DNA from: Pseudomonas hefeiensis
Lineage (GTDB): Bacteria > Pseudomonadota > Gammaproteobacteria > Pseudomonadales > Pseudomonadaceae
Assembly: GCF_030687835.1 (NCBI RefSeq)
Contig: NZ_CP117449.1
Coordinates: forward strand, 3,472,001 to 3,536,000
Direction of reading: 5' to 3'
DNA: 64,000 nt
A program made the translations under genes and the position numbers. Shown here piece after piece: positions 9,278 to 17,921 of the stretch. A model generated the notes under the pieces. It did no database searches. It was not told where the DNA came from and was given only the letters and a program-made list of their open reading frames with translations. How positions within the stretch are numbered: position 1 is the first letter of the stretch; each line of letters opens with the position of its first letter.

Positions 9278-10177
9278 TCAGGGTGACCCCGGCCCCCACA
9301 GCCTGTCCCACAACCCAGGCAGTTGCACCGGTTCGGCGCTGTCCTTGACGGTGCGAGCCAGCGCTGCTCGCTCAAGCGCCTGACGGTCGTCATAAAATGG
9401 CTTGGTGTCGGTCTTCACCCCGGTAGCCTGAGCAGCCTCGATCAGAATCTGCAGGTACTCCCGGGCGTGTCGGGCGGTGTAGCGATTGAGGTCATGAAAG
9501 GTCACCACCACGGGGATGACCCCGTCAACGGCAGGTATCTGCCCGACGGCGATACGTTCGCGCACTTCGCTGAGCTGACGTATAAGGTTTATTCGCCGTC
9601 TCGGACTGGCCGTGATGCCCCAGACTTTGCCGTCGTTGGCGCTCAGATCGGTGAGCAACATGTGCAGGCCATGGCGCCGGTAGGCCGTGAAGGTGCGGGT
9701 GTCGAAGCTCCAGAACGGCGGCCTCACCAGGCTGGGAGCTGCCCCCGTGATGGTCGCAATGTCGGCGCGCCCCTTGAGCAGCGACTGCTCCAGGTCATCA
9801 GGACTGAGGAACCGGTGGTTGCTGTGGCCGGAGGTCGCGGTATGAAAGCCCAGCACATGCCCTTCCTGCTGTTCACGACGCATCACCGAACGCCCGATAT
9901 CGCTGCCACCGGCCCGCGACGCTCGAGTCTGCACGAAAAACACCGCCTTGATCCCCGGCTGCACCGGGTTCTGCGCCAGGGCGTCGAGCACGGCCATGCT
10001 CGGGTTCCAGAAAGATGATGCGCTGGGCCCGTCATCGAACGTCAGCAGAAAGCGGATCGGCGGTTGCGTGCGAAGGCGTTGTTCGGTCTGCGCAGTCAGT
10101 TCGATGGGCGCGCCAATGCACCCCAGCAAACCGCTGGCAAGGGCTACGAGAGACAGCACCCTGGCGATAATTTTCAT
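9278..10177 (-). CDS. Lipoprotein polysaccharide deacetylase (NodB domain)
   Basis: The 299-residue protein has a lipoprotein signal peptide with LLGC lipobox near residues 17-20, then a NodB/carbohydrate esterase 4 domain. TFDDGPS holds the catalytic and metal-binding aspartates, FHTATSGHSNH the histidine pair, and RPPFW a later family motif. It should remove acetyl groups from a cell-surface polysaccharide while anchored to a membrane. Substrate unknown. Monocistronic. Confidence 0.85.
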   Translation of the reverse strand: MKIIARVLSLVALASGLLGCIGAPIELTAQTEQRLRTQPPIRFLLTFDDGPSASSFWNPSMAVLDALAQNPVQPGIKAVFFVQTRASRAGGSDIGRSVMRREQQEGHVLGFHTATSGHSNHRFLSPDDLEQSLLKGRADIATITGAAPSLVRPPFWSFDTRTFTAYRRHGLHMLLTDLSANDGKVWGITASPRRRINLIRQLSEVRERIAVGQIPAVDGVIPVVVTFHDLNRYTARHAREYLQILIEAAQATGVKTDTKPFYDDRQALERAALARTVKDSAEPVQLPGLWDRLWGPGSP

Positions 10178-10382
10178 TGTGTGCCTTTTATGGTTATCGC
10201 ACTGACTCGCCTACGATCCATGGCCCTTGGTGCCCAAGCCCAGCTTGGAGAAGGTTAACCGGGTTTGGTTCCCGGCCGCGAGCCTCGCCGCTGCCTCCCT
10301 GATTTTTTGACCGTCTGGAGATCCGATGGAATTTTCCGCACGCCCCTGCATCCATCCGTATAGAACTAATTAGGGAGGATTT

Positions 10383-10637
10383 ATGGGCGGGCCATCGCTT
10401 TACATCATCGAATACACGCTCCATGGCGAGCCCAAGTCATTCATCATTCGTGCCGAAGTGATGAACAACTCCGAAGCCTGGCATTGGGCCAGTTGCGACG
10501 CGGGTGTCGGGCGCATCCCTAAATTCGGGAGGGAAAAGGTCAAGCGGGTGTCAAAGCCTCTTGCAGAAAAATACGGTATTACCGATGTGCGCTGGCGAGC
10601 CAGCGTCGCGCCGGCCTGGGTAAAGGAGTCGGGCTGA
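10383..10637 (+). CDS. Small DUF6555-like protein
   Basis: An 84-residue protein beginning with a YIIEYTLHGEPKSF segment like the DUF6555 family known from pseudomonads. AGGGAGGA precedes the ATG. Function unknown. Confidence 0.65.
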   Translation: MGGPSLYIIEYTLHGEPKSFIIRAEVMNNSEAWHWASCDAGVGRIPKFGREKVKRVSKPLAEKYGITDVRWRASVAPAWVKESG

Positions 10638-10788
10638 GTCAGGAAAATCATCCTTGGGCGTACCGGCCGTCCGGCCGGGCGCCGCATTCTTCGTCTAATC
10701 CGAAATAACTCAACTACGCTTAACTATCGGTATGACCCGCTTCTGGCGGGCTTTATGCTGCCTCATCCACCCTGAATGGAGGTGTGAC

Positions 10789-11019
10789 ATGTCTGAAAAA
10801 GAGTCCATCACCACTGTGCTTACTTTGCTGGAATCGCGTCAGGCGCGATTGGCGGCAGCCTGCAAGGAAATCGCTGACTGGGTCGACCACCAGGGCGGGC
10901 ACCCCACCGCCGTGCGGATCCGGGACCGCCTCAACGACATCGAAAAAGACGCCCCCTCTATCCAGAGCGCGTTGACGTCTCTCAAGCCCGACGAGCGGCC
11001 ATTGCCCAAGTTCCGCTAA
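10789..11019 (+). CDS. Small helical protein, paralogue of the gene at 13156
   Basis: A 76-residue, probably all-helical protein. GGAGGT sets the ATG at 10789; the frame is open upstream to 10732. It shares length and pattern (IADWVDHQG then an Asp/Ile-rich helix) with the 69-residue protein at 13156 (LSGWVEQRG), so the two are probably one family on either side of the attachment site. Function unknown. Confidence 0.65.
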   Translation: MSEKESITTVLTLLESRQARLAAACKEIADWVDHQGGHPTAVRIRDRLNDIEKDAPSIQSALTSLKPDERPLPKFR

Positions 11020-11142
11020 CGCAATGCGCTGCACAGGTTCTTCCCCAAAGCTCTACCGGTTGGAAAACCGATGGAACGCCAGCGTTCTTTGCACCTCGAT
11101 ATTGATATGTATCGGAGTAAAGCCGCCATAGGGAGAACCGCC

Positions 11143-11568
11143 ATGTACGCCAGAATCCTGCTGCTGATTGCCTGTGCCAGCCCTGCTGCCGCCCTGGCGC
11201 AAGGCTGCGATGTGATAACTCAGTCCCAGAGCCAAGCGATACCGAAGGTCGAAACCCATAGTTGTTACGAATACAAAGGCGTGCCAGCCGAAGCGATTGG
11301 CTGGTCGTGCAGCAACGAAAGCAAAGGTGCACTGAGCACTGAAAAGAACCGGGTCGAACGTTGCGCCCAAGGTTATGTAGCGACATGCCAGGCCCGACTG
11401 ACTCAGGAAGCACTGGCCAATCCGCACTCAACCAGCAAGGACCGCAGCGGCGAGTCAGCCAACATCCCTGACAATGCGCAAGTCACCTGGTACTACTACA
11501 ACGCTGACCAATTGACGCAAGCACAGAAAGACTGCGAAACCACCGGTGGGCGCTGGAAAAACCAGTGA
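11143..11568 (+). CDS. Small secreted cysteine-containing protein
   Basis: A 141-residue protein with a signal peptide cleaved near ALAQ/GC, so probably periplasmic, with at least six later cysteines suggesting disulfides. AGGGAG precedes the ATG at 11143. No family recognised. Confidence 0.7.
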   Translation: MYARILLLIACASPAAALAQGCDVITQSQSQAIPKVETHSCYEYKGVPAEAIGWSCSNESKGALSTEKNRVERCAQGYVATCQARLTQEALANPHSTSKDRSGESANIPDNAQVTWYYYNADQLTQAQKDCETTGGRWKNQ

Positions 11569-11585
11569 ATGATCAAGGCCCTGCC

Positions 11586-11813
11586 CTAGCCTTTGCTGTG
11601 CTCTGGCGACGACGGGCCTTCCTTCACACCGCGAGGGCCGGCCACGCCCCAGATGACCAGGCCTACCACAGGCAAGATGATTAACAGCAGCGCCCAGCCT
11701 GCCTTGGTCCCGACCGTCTTGTCACTGCGAAAGACACTGATGATCGCCCACAAATCCACAAGCAGCAGAAGCACCACAACGCCGATCCAGAAATAACTGA
11801 CTAATTCAGACAT
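11586..11813 (-). CDS. PLDc_N-type two-helix membrane protein
   Basis: A 75-residue protein with two membrane helices and the DLWAIISVFRSDKTVGTKAGW segment found in phospholipase D N-terminal (PLDc_N) domain proteins. The nuclease domain itself is absent, as usual for stand-alone members. Confidence 0.8.
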   Translation of the reverse strand: MSELVSYFWIGVVVLLLLVDLWAIISVFRSDKTVGTKAGWALLLIILPVVGLVIWGVAGPRGVKEGPSSPEHSKG

Positions 11814-11905
11814 GGCCCAATCCTCTTAAGGTCTATGGTTTAGGCACCCCCCCTGACGGTGCGTTCAAAGAATCTGCCATCGCTCCCCCACGCCCGGTAT
11901 TTGGT

Positions 11906-12091
11906 CTAGCCCCGCTCATTCAGATAGGCCACCCACTGTTCGTAAGCGTCATGCTGGCGCTGCACAGCCTGCTCCCAAATCACCCCGCTCGTTTGATGTG
12001 CGTCGATGAGCGCCATCATTTCTGACGTGGCCGCGTCCAGTTCCACGAGCAGCTCGTGGGATTTGATTTTGAAGTCTTCAACCGTGGTCAT
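11906..12091 (-). CDS. Small hypothetical protein
   Basis: A 61-residue acidic helical protein with a plausible ribosome site. No family recognised. The stretch 12092-12349 shows no supported gene. Confidence 0.5.
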   Translation of the reverse strand: MTTVEDFKIKSHELLVELDAATSEMMALIDAHQTSGVIWEQAVQRQHDAYEQWVAYLNERG

Positions 12092-12361
12092 GTTTTCTCA
12101 CTTCCCCTCTAGCCGAGGTTGGCTATCCACCCAACATGGATACGTTTTTTCCAAGCTGATTCAGCCGAGGCGATGATCGGTCCAATGCCCAGGCCTGACA
12201 GATAGCGAGTGCGGAGTTGAAATGAAGTTCAGTCTTTCGCCGATTACGGCGGTCGTACAGAGAGGCCCCCGGTAGATCTGTGTAGACAGTCCGTGCTGAC
12301 ATCGGGCCTGAATATTGCATTTATATTTCAGATTAATGACAGCCGCTGATTGAGCAAGTCC

Positions 12362-12724
12362 ATGAGAGTTCGAGCAACCGTCATCTGCGAGGAAGATCGC
12401 CACATCTTGCTCGTGCGCAAGCCCAACAGCCGATGGGCACTGCCTGGAGGCACAGTGGAGCGCGGCGAAACCCATGCCGGGGCGGCACTACGCGAGTTGG
12501 CCGAAGAGACCGGGCTGGACGCGCATAACCTGCTTTATCTGATGCGCATCAGCGACGGCGAAACCGAACACCACGTATTCGAAGCCTCGGTCACGGATTC
12601 AGAGACGGCCAGGCCACAGAACGAAATCAGCGACTGCCTCTGGCATCCGCTGGACGCTATCGCGCAACTGCAAATGAAAAAGGGAACCCGGGAAATTCTC
12701 GAGGCATTTCGGCGCAGGTTGTGA
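12362..12724 (+). CDS. NUDIX hydrolase
   Basis: A 120-residue protein whose Nudix box reads GGTVERGETHAGAALRELAE followed by ETGL, with the RELxEE metal-binding glutamates intact. It should hydrolyse a nucleoside diphosphate derivative. An in-frame TTG at 12350 could be the start; neither has a clear ribosome site. It is the last clear chromosomal gene before the prophage scar. Confidence 0.88.
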   Translation: MRVRATVICEEDRHILLVRKPNSRWALPGGTVERGETHAGAALRELAEETGLDAHNLLYLMRISDGETEHHVFEASVTDSETARPQNEISDCLWHPLDAIAQLQMKKGTREILEAFRRRL

Positions 12725-12808
12725 GCGCAGCTTGGATAACGTGGTTTCACGGAGCAGAAACGAACAAGGGTTTGCATCAGCTTTCGCTCGCAAACCCTTG
12801 ATTTTAGA

Positions 12809-12867
12809 TGGTGCCCGAAGCCGGAATCGAACCGGCACGCCCTTACGAGCGGGGGATTTTAAGTCCC
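12809..12867 (-). other. tRNA-Leu(UAA) 3' fragment: prophage left attachment site
   Basis: Read leftward this is the anticodon loop (CTTAAAA), long variable arm, T-arm (TTCGATT) and 3' end with CCA of a tRNA-Leu. The 5' half (acceptor strand and D-arm) is missing and is replaced by unrelated sequence. Tyrosine integrases often recombine within a tRNA and leave such a 3' duplicate. The intact tRNA should lie at the other prophage end, beyond this window. Confidence 0.8.
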
Positions 12868-12901
12868 GAGTGGAAATCAATCAGGCCGCGCCTTCCAATA
12901 G

Positions 12902-12986
12902 GTTTTCTGGTCCGCAATCACTCGCAAAACGCTGCCATGCAGCCCAATGTTTCCGAATGCCTCGAAGTGATTGCGGTCCGGAAAAC
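12902..12986. repeat. Imperfect 24-bp inverted repeat next to the attachment scar
   Basis: GTTTTCTGGTCCGCAATCAC (12902 onward) is mirrored by GTGATTGCGGTCCGGAAAAC (ending 12986), with two mismatches, a one-base indel and a 38-bp gap. It could be integrase arm or excisionase sites (inference). No gene is supported between 12868 and 13155. Confidence 0.7.
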
Positions 12987-13155
12987 TTGCACAAATTCAA
13001 TGCGGATACGCCCAGTTGTTCCGATTATCGCTTCCGACATTATGCCGATACAGCATATCTTAGACTTGCGTATAGCAGTCATCTCCGGCGTCCTGCCGAC
13101 CGATCACCCTCTCCTTCAAACTGCTACGCTGATTTCTTCTAACAAGGAATCGTCT

Positions 13156-13365
13156 ATGCCCAATTCAGACCTGCTCCCTTCCCTGCTCTACAAAATCAAC
13201 GAAAACCAGCTTGCCCTCGAGGCGGCCATTCTCGAGCTGTCCGGCTGGGTCGAACAGCGCGGCGCGGCCGACGTCGCCGACAACGTGCGGGGCGCTCTGG
13301 ACACGATCGATAAGAACGAGGAGTTCATCAAGATGGCGCTTGCGGTCCTGATGACACCTGAGTGA
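13156..13365 (+). CDS. Small helical protein, paralogue of the gene at 10789
   Basis: A 69-residue protein similar in pattern to the chromosomal gene at 10789. The start at 13156 follows AAGGA. It is the first gene inside the prophage boundary. Function unknown. Confidence 0.6.
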   Translation: MPNSDLLPSLLYKINENQLALEAAILELSGWVEQRGAADVADNVRGALDTIDKNEEFIKMALAVLMTPE

Positions 13366-13576
13366 CCTGCTCATGGTTATCAACCGCCGGCTTTACATCG
13401 TCCAGCGCCACCCATGGTTGGATGTTTGCACCGAACAGGGTGCACGTTGGGGAATGAGGGAATTGCATTGATCTATCTACCTCTTGCTGCACTCCGCCGC
13501 AGCGCTTGCACCTGACGGTTCCATTCAAAATGGACCAGTTCTGATGCCAGGCAAGGATCTTATCCAGGGGCGTCAT
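13328..13576 (-). CDS. Small protein with paired cysteines (possible zinc binding)
   Basis: An 82-residue product with VRCKRCGG and a later FPHSPTC, suggesting a small metal site. It overlaps the end of the opposite-strand gene by 38 bp. The start is uncertain. Two TGTACA palindromes lie just upstream. Unrecognised. Confidence 0.45.
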   Translation of the reverse strand: MTPLDKILAWHQNWSILNGTVRCKRCGGVQQEVDRSMQFPHSPTCTLFGANIQPWVALDDVKPAVDNHEQVTQVSSGPQAPS

Positions 13577-13789
13577 GCTGCTGATACCTGTACAAAATAT
13601 GTACAAAACATACTAACCCCAAGTATTTTTGCCTTCAAGACGAGGTTGAAGATGACAGCGGGCAGAGCCTCCAGCGCCGGGCTTTTCGTATGTGCCCGCC
13701 AATTTGGCGAGGCATTAATAAGCCATCATTTACACTCGGCTGTCAGGGTCTATGCTTAGGCTCCTCCCTCCCTGCCTGCAGGACACCGA

Positions 13790-14038
13790 ATGGACGTCCT
13801 AAGCAAGCTCGATCTTGAACGCCTTCTTTCTGATCGGCTTCCGCAGTGCATTGTCACGTGCTCGATTAACGAAGACGGATGCTTATCGATTAACGTGGCT
13901 GGCCCAGGCACAAACCAGTTCACGATCTCACAGATAGAGCGCAGCCATTATCACGGAGAAGAGGGAATCCATAGACTTGTCCGCGAGATCCTGGAAGAGA
14001 TGGTGATGTCACGACAAGATACTCATCTGCTCGACTAG
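13790..14038 (+). CDS. DUF1652-like small protein
   Basis: An 82-residue protein with the LERLLSDRLPQCIVTCSINE and IHRLVREILEEM pattern of DUF1652, a Pseudomonas family of unknown role. It has its own terminator at 14042 and reads against the late operon, so it behaves like a moron. Confidence 0.65.
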   Translation: MDVLSKLDLERLLSDRLPQCIVTCSINEDGCLSINVAGPGTNQFTISQIERSHYHGEEGIHRLVREILEEMVMSRQDTHLLD

Positions 14039-14041
14039 TGT

Positions 14042-14065
14042 GCCCGGCCCAGCGCCGGGCTTTTT
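14042..14065 (+). terminator. Terminator of the DUF1652-like gene
   Basis: GCCCGGC and GCCGGGC pair around CCAGC (14042-14060), followed by TTTTT. Confidence 0.85.
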
Positions 14066-14099
14066 ATTATGTGCAACCAGGGTGCGGAGCTGATCAGGC

Positions 14100-14615
14100 C
14101 TATCGCTGATTCACTTCTCTGACGTACGCCTGGCACGCCTTCAGCGCGATCAACCCCCGGTCGCCGTCGTCGGTGATTCCGATAATTCTTTGAGCATGCG
14201 CTGGGTCAAGTTCGGCTCTTGCTCTTCCATGAACCATGCCGACGGCGCCGGCGGTGGCAGGCACTCCGTTGCAACTGGCTGGATCCTCGGCAAGGAGGAC
14301 TGACAGCCGCAAATCAGCAGTGGCAAGGCGATCACGCAGGCGAGTCTGATTCGTTTGAGCATCGCTCAGTTCCTTGTGGTGGGTTTGGTCATTGGCGGCC
14401 AGCCGCTGTTCCAGGGCCAGGCGTTTGCCCTGCTCCGCCTGAACCTGGGCTGAGGCCACGCTGCCGATTTTGTCCAGGTCTGATTGATGCAGGCCAGCCT
14501 GCTCAGCCAGCTTCATCCCGTAGCGCCAGTCCTGAACCTTCCATATCGCGCTCATGGCCAGGATCAGCGCCACCGCCACACCGGCGATCAGCAGCTTCAG
14601 CGTGGCGGGACTCAT
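14100..14615 (-). CDS. Rz-like i-spanin
   Basis: The 171-residue product begins with an N-terminal membrane helix (LLIAGVAVALILAMSAIW) followed by a long charged coiled coil, as in inner-membrane Rz spanins. A smaller lipoprotein frame (Rz1) is nested inside it, which is diagnostic. It starts by a 4-bp overlap with the endolysin stop. With Rz1 it should fuse inner and outer membranes at lysis. Confidence 0.85.
   Translation of the reverse strand: MSPATLKLLIAGVAVALILAMSAIWKVQDWRYGMKLAEQAGLHQSDLDKIGSVASAQVQAEQGKRLALEQRLAANDQTHHKELSDAQTNQTRLRDRLATADLRLSVLLAEDPASCNGVPATAGAVGMVHGRARAELDPAHAQRIIGITDDGDRGLIALKACQAYVREVNQR
14150..14362 (-). CDS. Rz1-like o-spanin lipoprotein, nested in Rz
   Basis: A 70-residue frame wholly inside the Rz gene in another frame. 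It has a lipoprotein signal with LICGC lipobox near residues 16-20 and a proline-rich tail, the normal form of Rz1. Confidence 0.8.
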   Translation of the reverse strand: MLKRIRLACVIALPLLICGCQSSLPRIQPVATECLPPPAPSAWFMEEQEPNLTQRMLKELSESPTTATGG

Positions 14616-15037
14616 GGGACGTCCTTGAAGAAGATGTGGTTGCCCAGGCGGAAGGTCTGGGTTGCGTCCTTCGACCAGTCCGGCGGCTTCGGCATGGTGG
14701 TGGCGTAGTAGTGGGTCGCACCTTTGGTAATGTCGGCCTCGGCACCGGAGATCACCAAATCCGCCGCCCGTTGGGCCTGGGCGAACTGCTTCGGCGGGAT
14801 AGGCTTTGCGCCGCTGAGGTAGGGATAGTTCGGGTCGTTCTTGTTCCAGCAGCTGAACTGGTACGGCTTCAGGCAGACGACGGCGTAGCCTTCGCCCCAC
14901 CAGGACTTGGCTTTACCGTCGTTCACACGGTTGCGGATCACGCAGGCCACGGCCACCTGGCCAGCGAAACTCTCACCACGAGCCTCCCCCCACAGCGTGC
15001 GCGCGAGGATGTCGCGGTCCCTTTCGGTTGCGGTCAT
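14612..15037 (-). CDS. Endolysin, SleB-type cell wall hydrolase
   Basis: A 141-residue protein with LARTLWGEARGE and VACVIRNRV, the catalytic-region pattern of SleB/Hydrolase_2 proteins. The glutamate in WGEARGE is the likely catalytic residue. The start at 15037 follows GGAG. It precedes the spanin pair in a lysis cassette, while the holins lie 26 kb upstream in the same late unit. Confidence 0.85.
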   Translation of the reverse strand: MTATERDRDILARTLWGEARGESFAGQVAVACVIRNRVNDGKAKSWWGEGYAVVCLKPYQFSCWNKNDPNYPYLSGAKPIPPKQFAQAQRAADLVISGAEADITKGATHYYATTMPKPPDWSKDATQTFRLGNHIFFKDVP

Positions 15038-15052
15038 AACTTTTCTCCAGGC

Positions 15053-15077
15053 AAAAAAAATCCCGCTCGATGGCGGG
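15053..15077 (-). terminator. Leftward terminator-like hairpin
   Basis: CCCGC (15062-15066) pairs with GCGGG (15073-15077); on the minus strand eight T follow. It sits between the fibre chaperone and the endolysin. Confidence 0.65.
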
Positions 15078-15096
15078 TTGCGACACTCGATTCGGG

Positions 15097-15807
15097 TCAG
15101 ATGGTTTCGGATCTGAGGAGCATCGGCGACGCGATGATTTGAGGAATGGGCGGCTCGGCCGGCCAGACCGGCGACTCGAACCACCCGGGCTGCGTGGTCA
15201 CCTTGCCGAGAGCGTACTTGTAGACCTTCCAGGCTTTCAGCGGTGCGGCCAGGGCGGCCTGCTCTGCCTCCTCCTCAGGAGTCGCCTCGCCAATCTCGAT
15301 GCCGTAGCCCAGGGTATCGATGCGGTCCTGAATGCGGGAGATTTGCGTGGCGGCACGAGCGTTACGCTCAGCCAGGTCAGACTTCATGGCAGCGAGTTGA
15401 GCGGCCAGAATAGCCGCCGCCTTCATTTCTTTTGTGATCAGCCTGGACCAGTCGACCACGCCGTCGGTTATCGGAGTGGCAGGGTCCGGTTGAGGAGGAA
15501 CGTAGTCCGCCTGTTCTGGCCCAGGGAAAACCACCACGCCATCGGGCACATTCAGCAGTGGCGATGGAAAGGCCTGCGCCTGGCTGTAGTTGCTGGGGTT
15601 GGGAAACAGCAGCGTGAGGGTCAGCTCACCGTTCACCCGTTCGATGTTGCCGGGCAGCCACTGGGAATGAATCGCATCGTAGGGCAGGGTGTCGCCCTCC
15701 CCAATCAGCGAAAGGTCGAACCGCACGGAGTTCAGCGTCAGGACGTCGCCCGACTTAACTGCAATCAGGGTGTCATCACGGCGCTGAGGGCTGAGAATAA
15801 TTTTCAT
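15097..15807 (-). CDS. Tail fibre assembly-like protein
   Basis: A 236-residue protein with a proline-rich middle (GPEQADYVPPQPDP) and a helical Ala/Glu-rich C-terminal half, as in tail fibre assembly chaperones. It overlaps the fibre stop by 4 bp, and GGGAGGTGG precedes its ATG at 15807. It probably folds or attaches the fibre encoded just upstream. Confidence 0.65.
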   Translation of the reverse strand: MKIILSPQRRDDTLIAVKSGDVLTLNSVRFDLSLIGEGDTLPYDAIHSQWLPGNIERVNGELTLTLLFPNPSNYSQAQAFPSPLLNVPDGVVVFPGPEQADYVPPQPDPATPITDGVVDWSRLITKEMKAAAILAAQLAAMKSDLAERNARAATQISRIQDRIDTLGYGIEIGEATPEEEAEQAALAAPLKAWKVYKYALGKVTTQPGWFESPVWPAEPPIPQIIASPMLLRSETI

Positions 15808-16910
15808 GCAAACCACCTCCCCACAGCTATGGCAGAAATGTAAGTTGAGGTTCCGCTCGCCCTGGTGAAGCAATCCCAGCCTCGCAGCGAACAACCGGAA
15901 GTTGAAGCAGCAGCACTACCCCCGCCCCAGCTGGCAGCACTACCCCACTTGAAGGCTCCGCATGTAACGACCGGTGCCGCGATAAAAGCCATGGGAAACA
16001 CCCAGGAGCGCGATCCCTGGAAGACTGATCCATACGCATCGCTGATGCTCTGGTCAGTCACAGTGATGGACAGCGTGCATATCATCGTCCCGTCGGCGAA
16101 CTTCACGTAGGCACCGTTCGGATTGCTCCCCGACTCGATGACCGCCCCCGTCGGCACCCCGCCCACCTGAGAGACCGGGCCAAGGAGATTCCCGGTGTCA
16201 TAGACCTTGCGCCATGGCGCCCAGGTGCTGATATCGGTTTTCAGCCGAAAGCCCAAGGCGCCTTGCGCTCCCCACCCCATGACGAGCTGAGATTCAACGT
16301 TGCTCGATCTGTGCAGATGGAAGCCCATCGGATAGGAGCCCAGCAGCGACTGGTTGTGCCCAGGCGGGGCGGCGATGGACGAAGTGAACATCTGGTTGGC
16401 TGTGAAAAACGAGTCCATGCTGGTGGCGCCATCGTAGCTTGAGCCGGTGGAGCCGAGCCCAAAACCTGCCACCTGCAGCAATCGACCAACCGTGGTGTCA
16501 AATACAGAGGTCGTCTTGACCAGGCCCAGCGCCGTCTGGGCCTCCGCCTGAGTTGTGCCACCCGTGCCCCCCTTGCTCACCGGCAGAACGTCATAGTTAC
16601 CGGTTGTCTTCAGGGCCGCGAGCTGGGCGCCGTAGGTGTTGACGATGGCCCGCAGTGCATCAGCCGAATCCTTCACGTAGCCCTGCATTGGCGCCAGCGC
16701 GTAGCTGCCACCAGATGCAGTCGAACCGATATACGGGGGGTCGATGGAAATCGCGGTATTGCTCGCCACGTTTGTGACTTCATACCAACGGCCATCCGGA
16801 CCACGAAACGCATCACCAACACGGGCATTCACGATGAACGCCGTACCGGCTCCTGTTACCGCATTGGAATTCAGGGTGACGGAAACCGTCCCCGACTTGT
16901 ACCAGGGCAT
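15804..16910 (-). CDS. Tail fibre protein
   Basis: The 368-residue protein begins MPWYKSGTVSVTLNSNAVTG, a common phage fibre N-terminus, has a VSKGGTGGTT fibre hinge in the middle and a C-terminal domain ending in AVGRWFA, probably receptor-binding. ATG at 16910 is chosen over the longer frame. No variable repeat of the DGR is present here. Confidence 0.8.
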   Translation of the reverse strand: MPWYKSGTVSVTLNSNAVTGAGTAFIVNARVGDAFRGPDGRWYEVTNVASNTAISIDPPYIGSTASGGSYALAPMQGYVKDSADALRAIVNTYGAQLAALKTTGNYDVLPVSKGGTGGTTQAEAQTALGLVKTTSVFDTTVGRLLQVAGFGLGSTGSSYDGATSMDSFFTANQMFTSSIAAPPGHNQSLLGSYPMGFHLHRSSNVESQLVMGWGAQGALGFRLKTDISTWAPWRKVYDTGNLLGPVSQVGGVPTGAVIESGSNPNGAYVKFADGTMICTLSITVTDQSISDAYGSVFQGSRSWVFPMAFIAAPVVTCGAFKWGSAASWGGGSAAASTSGCSLRGWDCFTRASGTSTYISAIAVGRWFA

Positions 16911-16923
16911 AGGAAGTTGTCCT

Positions 16924-17598
16924 TTATAGTTTTGCGAATACGGCAGGAAGGAAGAAAGCGAATGGATTGCCGGAGCCAACTGTCAGTGCGTACAGATTCC
17001 CGCCGGAAAAATCCCACCAACAATATAAAGCTCTATTAAAAGGAGAGTCGTTAAGCATTGGCATGCTGAACGTGTTTATCAGCATGTACTCACCAGCCGG
17101 AAAGTTGAAATTAACTCGATAATAATTCCGGGGCTGTCCTTGGGCCGCAGTGTCTGTTTTTACGTAGGTCCAGTTTTGGAACGAGCGAGTGAACCTCGCA
17201 TAGGGTGTATCGCTATCGAATAACAGCTTCGAGCTACCGTCCCATATCCGCATTCCATAATCGGCAAGTGCCGTGGCTGCGAATCCGCACGCAAAATATG
17301 CCCCATTGGGCTGCAGCGTGTTCTCGTCATAGGCACGAACGTAGAAGCCGGTCCAAGCGCCTGGCGACCCAATAACGCGCATCCAGCACAACCCAGCAAT
17401 TCCAGTGCTACCAGCCGGACGGATAAAGACTAGCGGAGGTTCCTGGCTGGTGATCGTTCGTGGAAACGTGGTTACCGACCCAAGCCCCGACTCTTGTGTC
17501 GGCTGGTAGGTCCCTTTTGCCAGCACGACGAGCCGAGTAAATTCGGAATCAACTGTTACGACATTGCTGTCGTTTGTGAACTCTAGTCCATATGCCAT
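16924..17598 (-). CDS. Tail-tip-associated protein of unknown fold
   Basis: A 224-residue protein starting MAYGLEFTNDSNVVTVDSEF. The same MxYGLEx N-terminus occurs in the next protein upstream, so both probably share a docking domain. It lies between gpJ and the fibre. Probably a virion tip component. Confidence 0.6.
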   Translation of the reverse strand: MAYGLEFTNDSNVVTVDSEFTRLVVLAKGTYQPTQESGLGSVTTFPRTITSQEPPLVFIRPAGSTGIAGLCWMRVIGSPGAWTGFYVRAYDENTLQPNGAYFACGFAATALADYGMRIWDGSSKLLFDSDTPYARFTRSFQNWTYVKTDTAAQGQPRNYYRVNFNFPAGEYMLINTFSMPMLNDSPFNRALYCWWDFSGGNLYALTVGSGNPFAFFLPAVFAKL

Positions 17599-17921
17599 CA
17601 GGAGAACCTTATTACAATTAGGCGCATCGTTGAGCTGGTCGTGCTGCTGTACTGAGCCCGACCTCGAATGAAGCTATAGACTCTGACTGCACCGCTGATA
17701 ACTTCAGTCTCCAACTGCATATCGACGCTAACGTTATAGTTTCCAATCGGCACAACAAACGCAGCGCTATTGGTTGTTGTGATTCCGGGAACTGATATTG
17801 TTTGGAAATTAGCGGAGTTGCTTCCCGTAACGACTCCGCTATATACAACCCGCATTGTGAACGACGACGGATCGAGGGTGACGTTTCCATTCTCATCCCG
17901 GATTTCTAGTCCATAGCTCAT
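17598..17921 (-). CDS. Small tail-tip-associated protein
   Basis: A 107-residue protein starting MSYGLEIRDENGNVTLDPSS, related at the N-terminus to its downstream neighbour. It overlaps gpJ by 4 bp at one end and abuts the neighbour at the other, so the three are translationally coupled. Confidence 0.65.
   Translation of the reverse strand: MSYGLEIRDENGNVTLDPSSFTMRVVYSGVVTGSNSANFQTISVPGITTTNSAAFVVPIGNYNVSVDMQLETEVISGAVRVYSFIRGRAQYSSTTSSTMRLIVIRFS

Noticed and set aside
12809..12867. Functional tRNA-Leu gene
   Set aside because: The acceptor 5' strand and D-arm are missing, so no complete cloverleaf can form.
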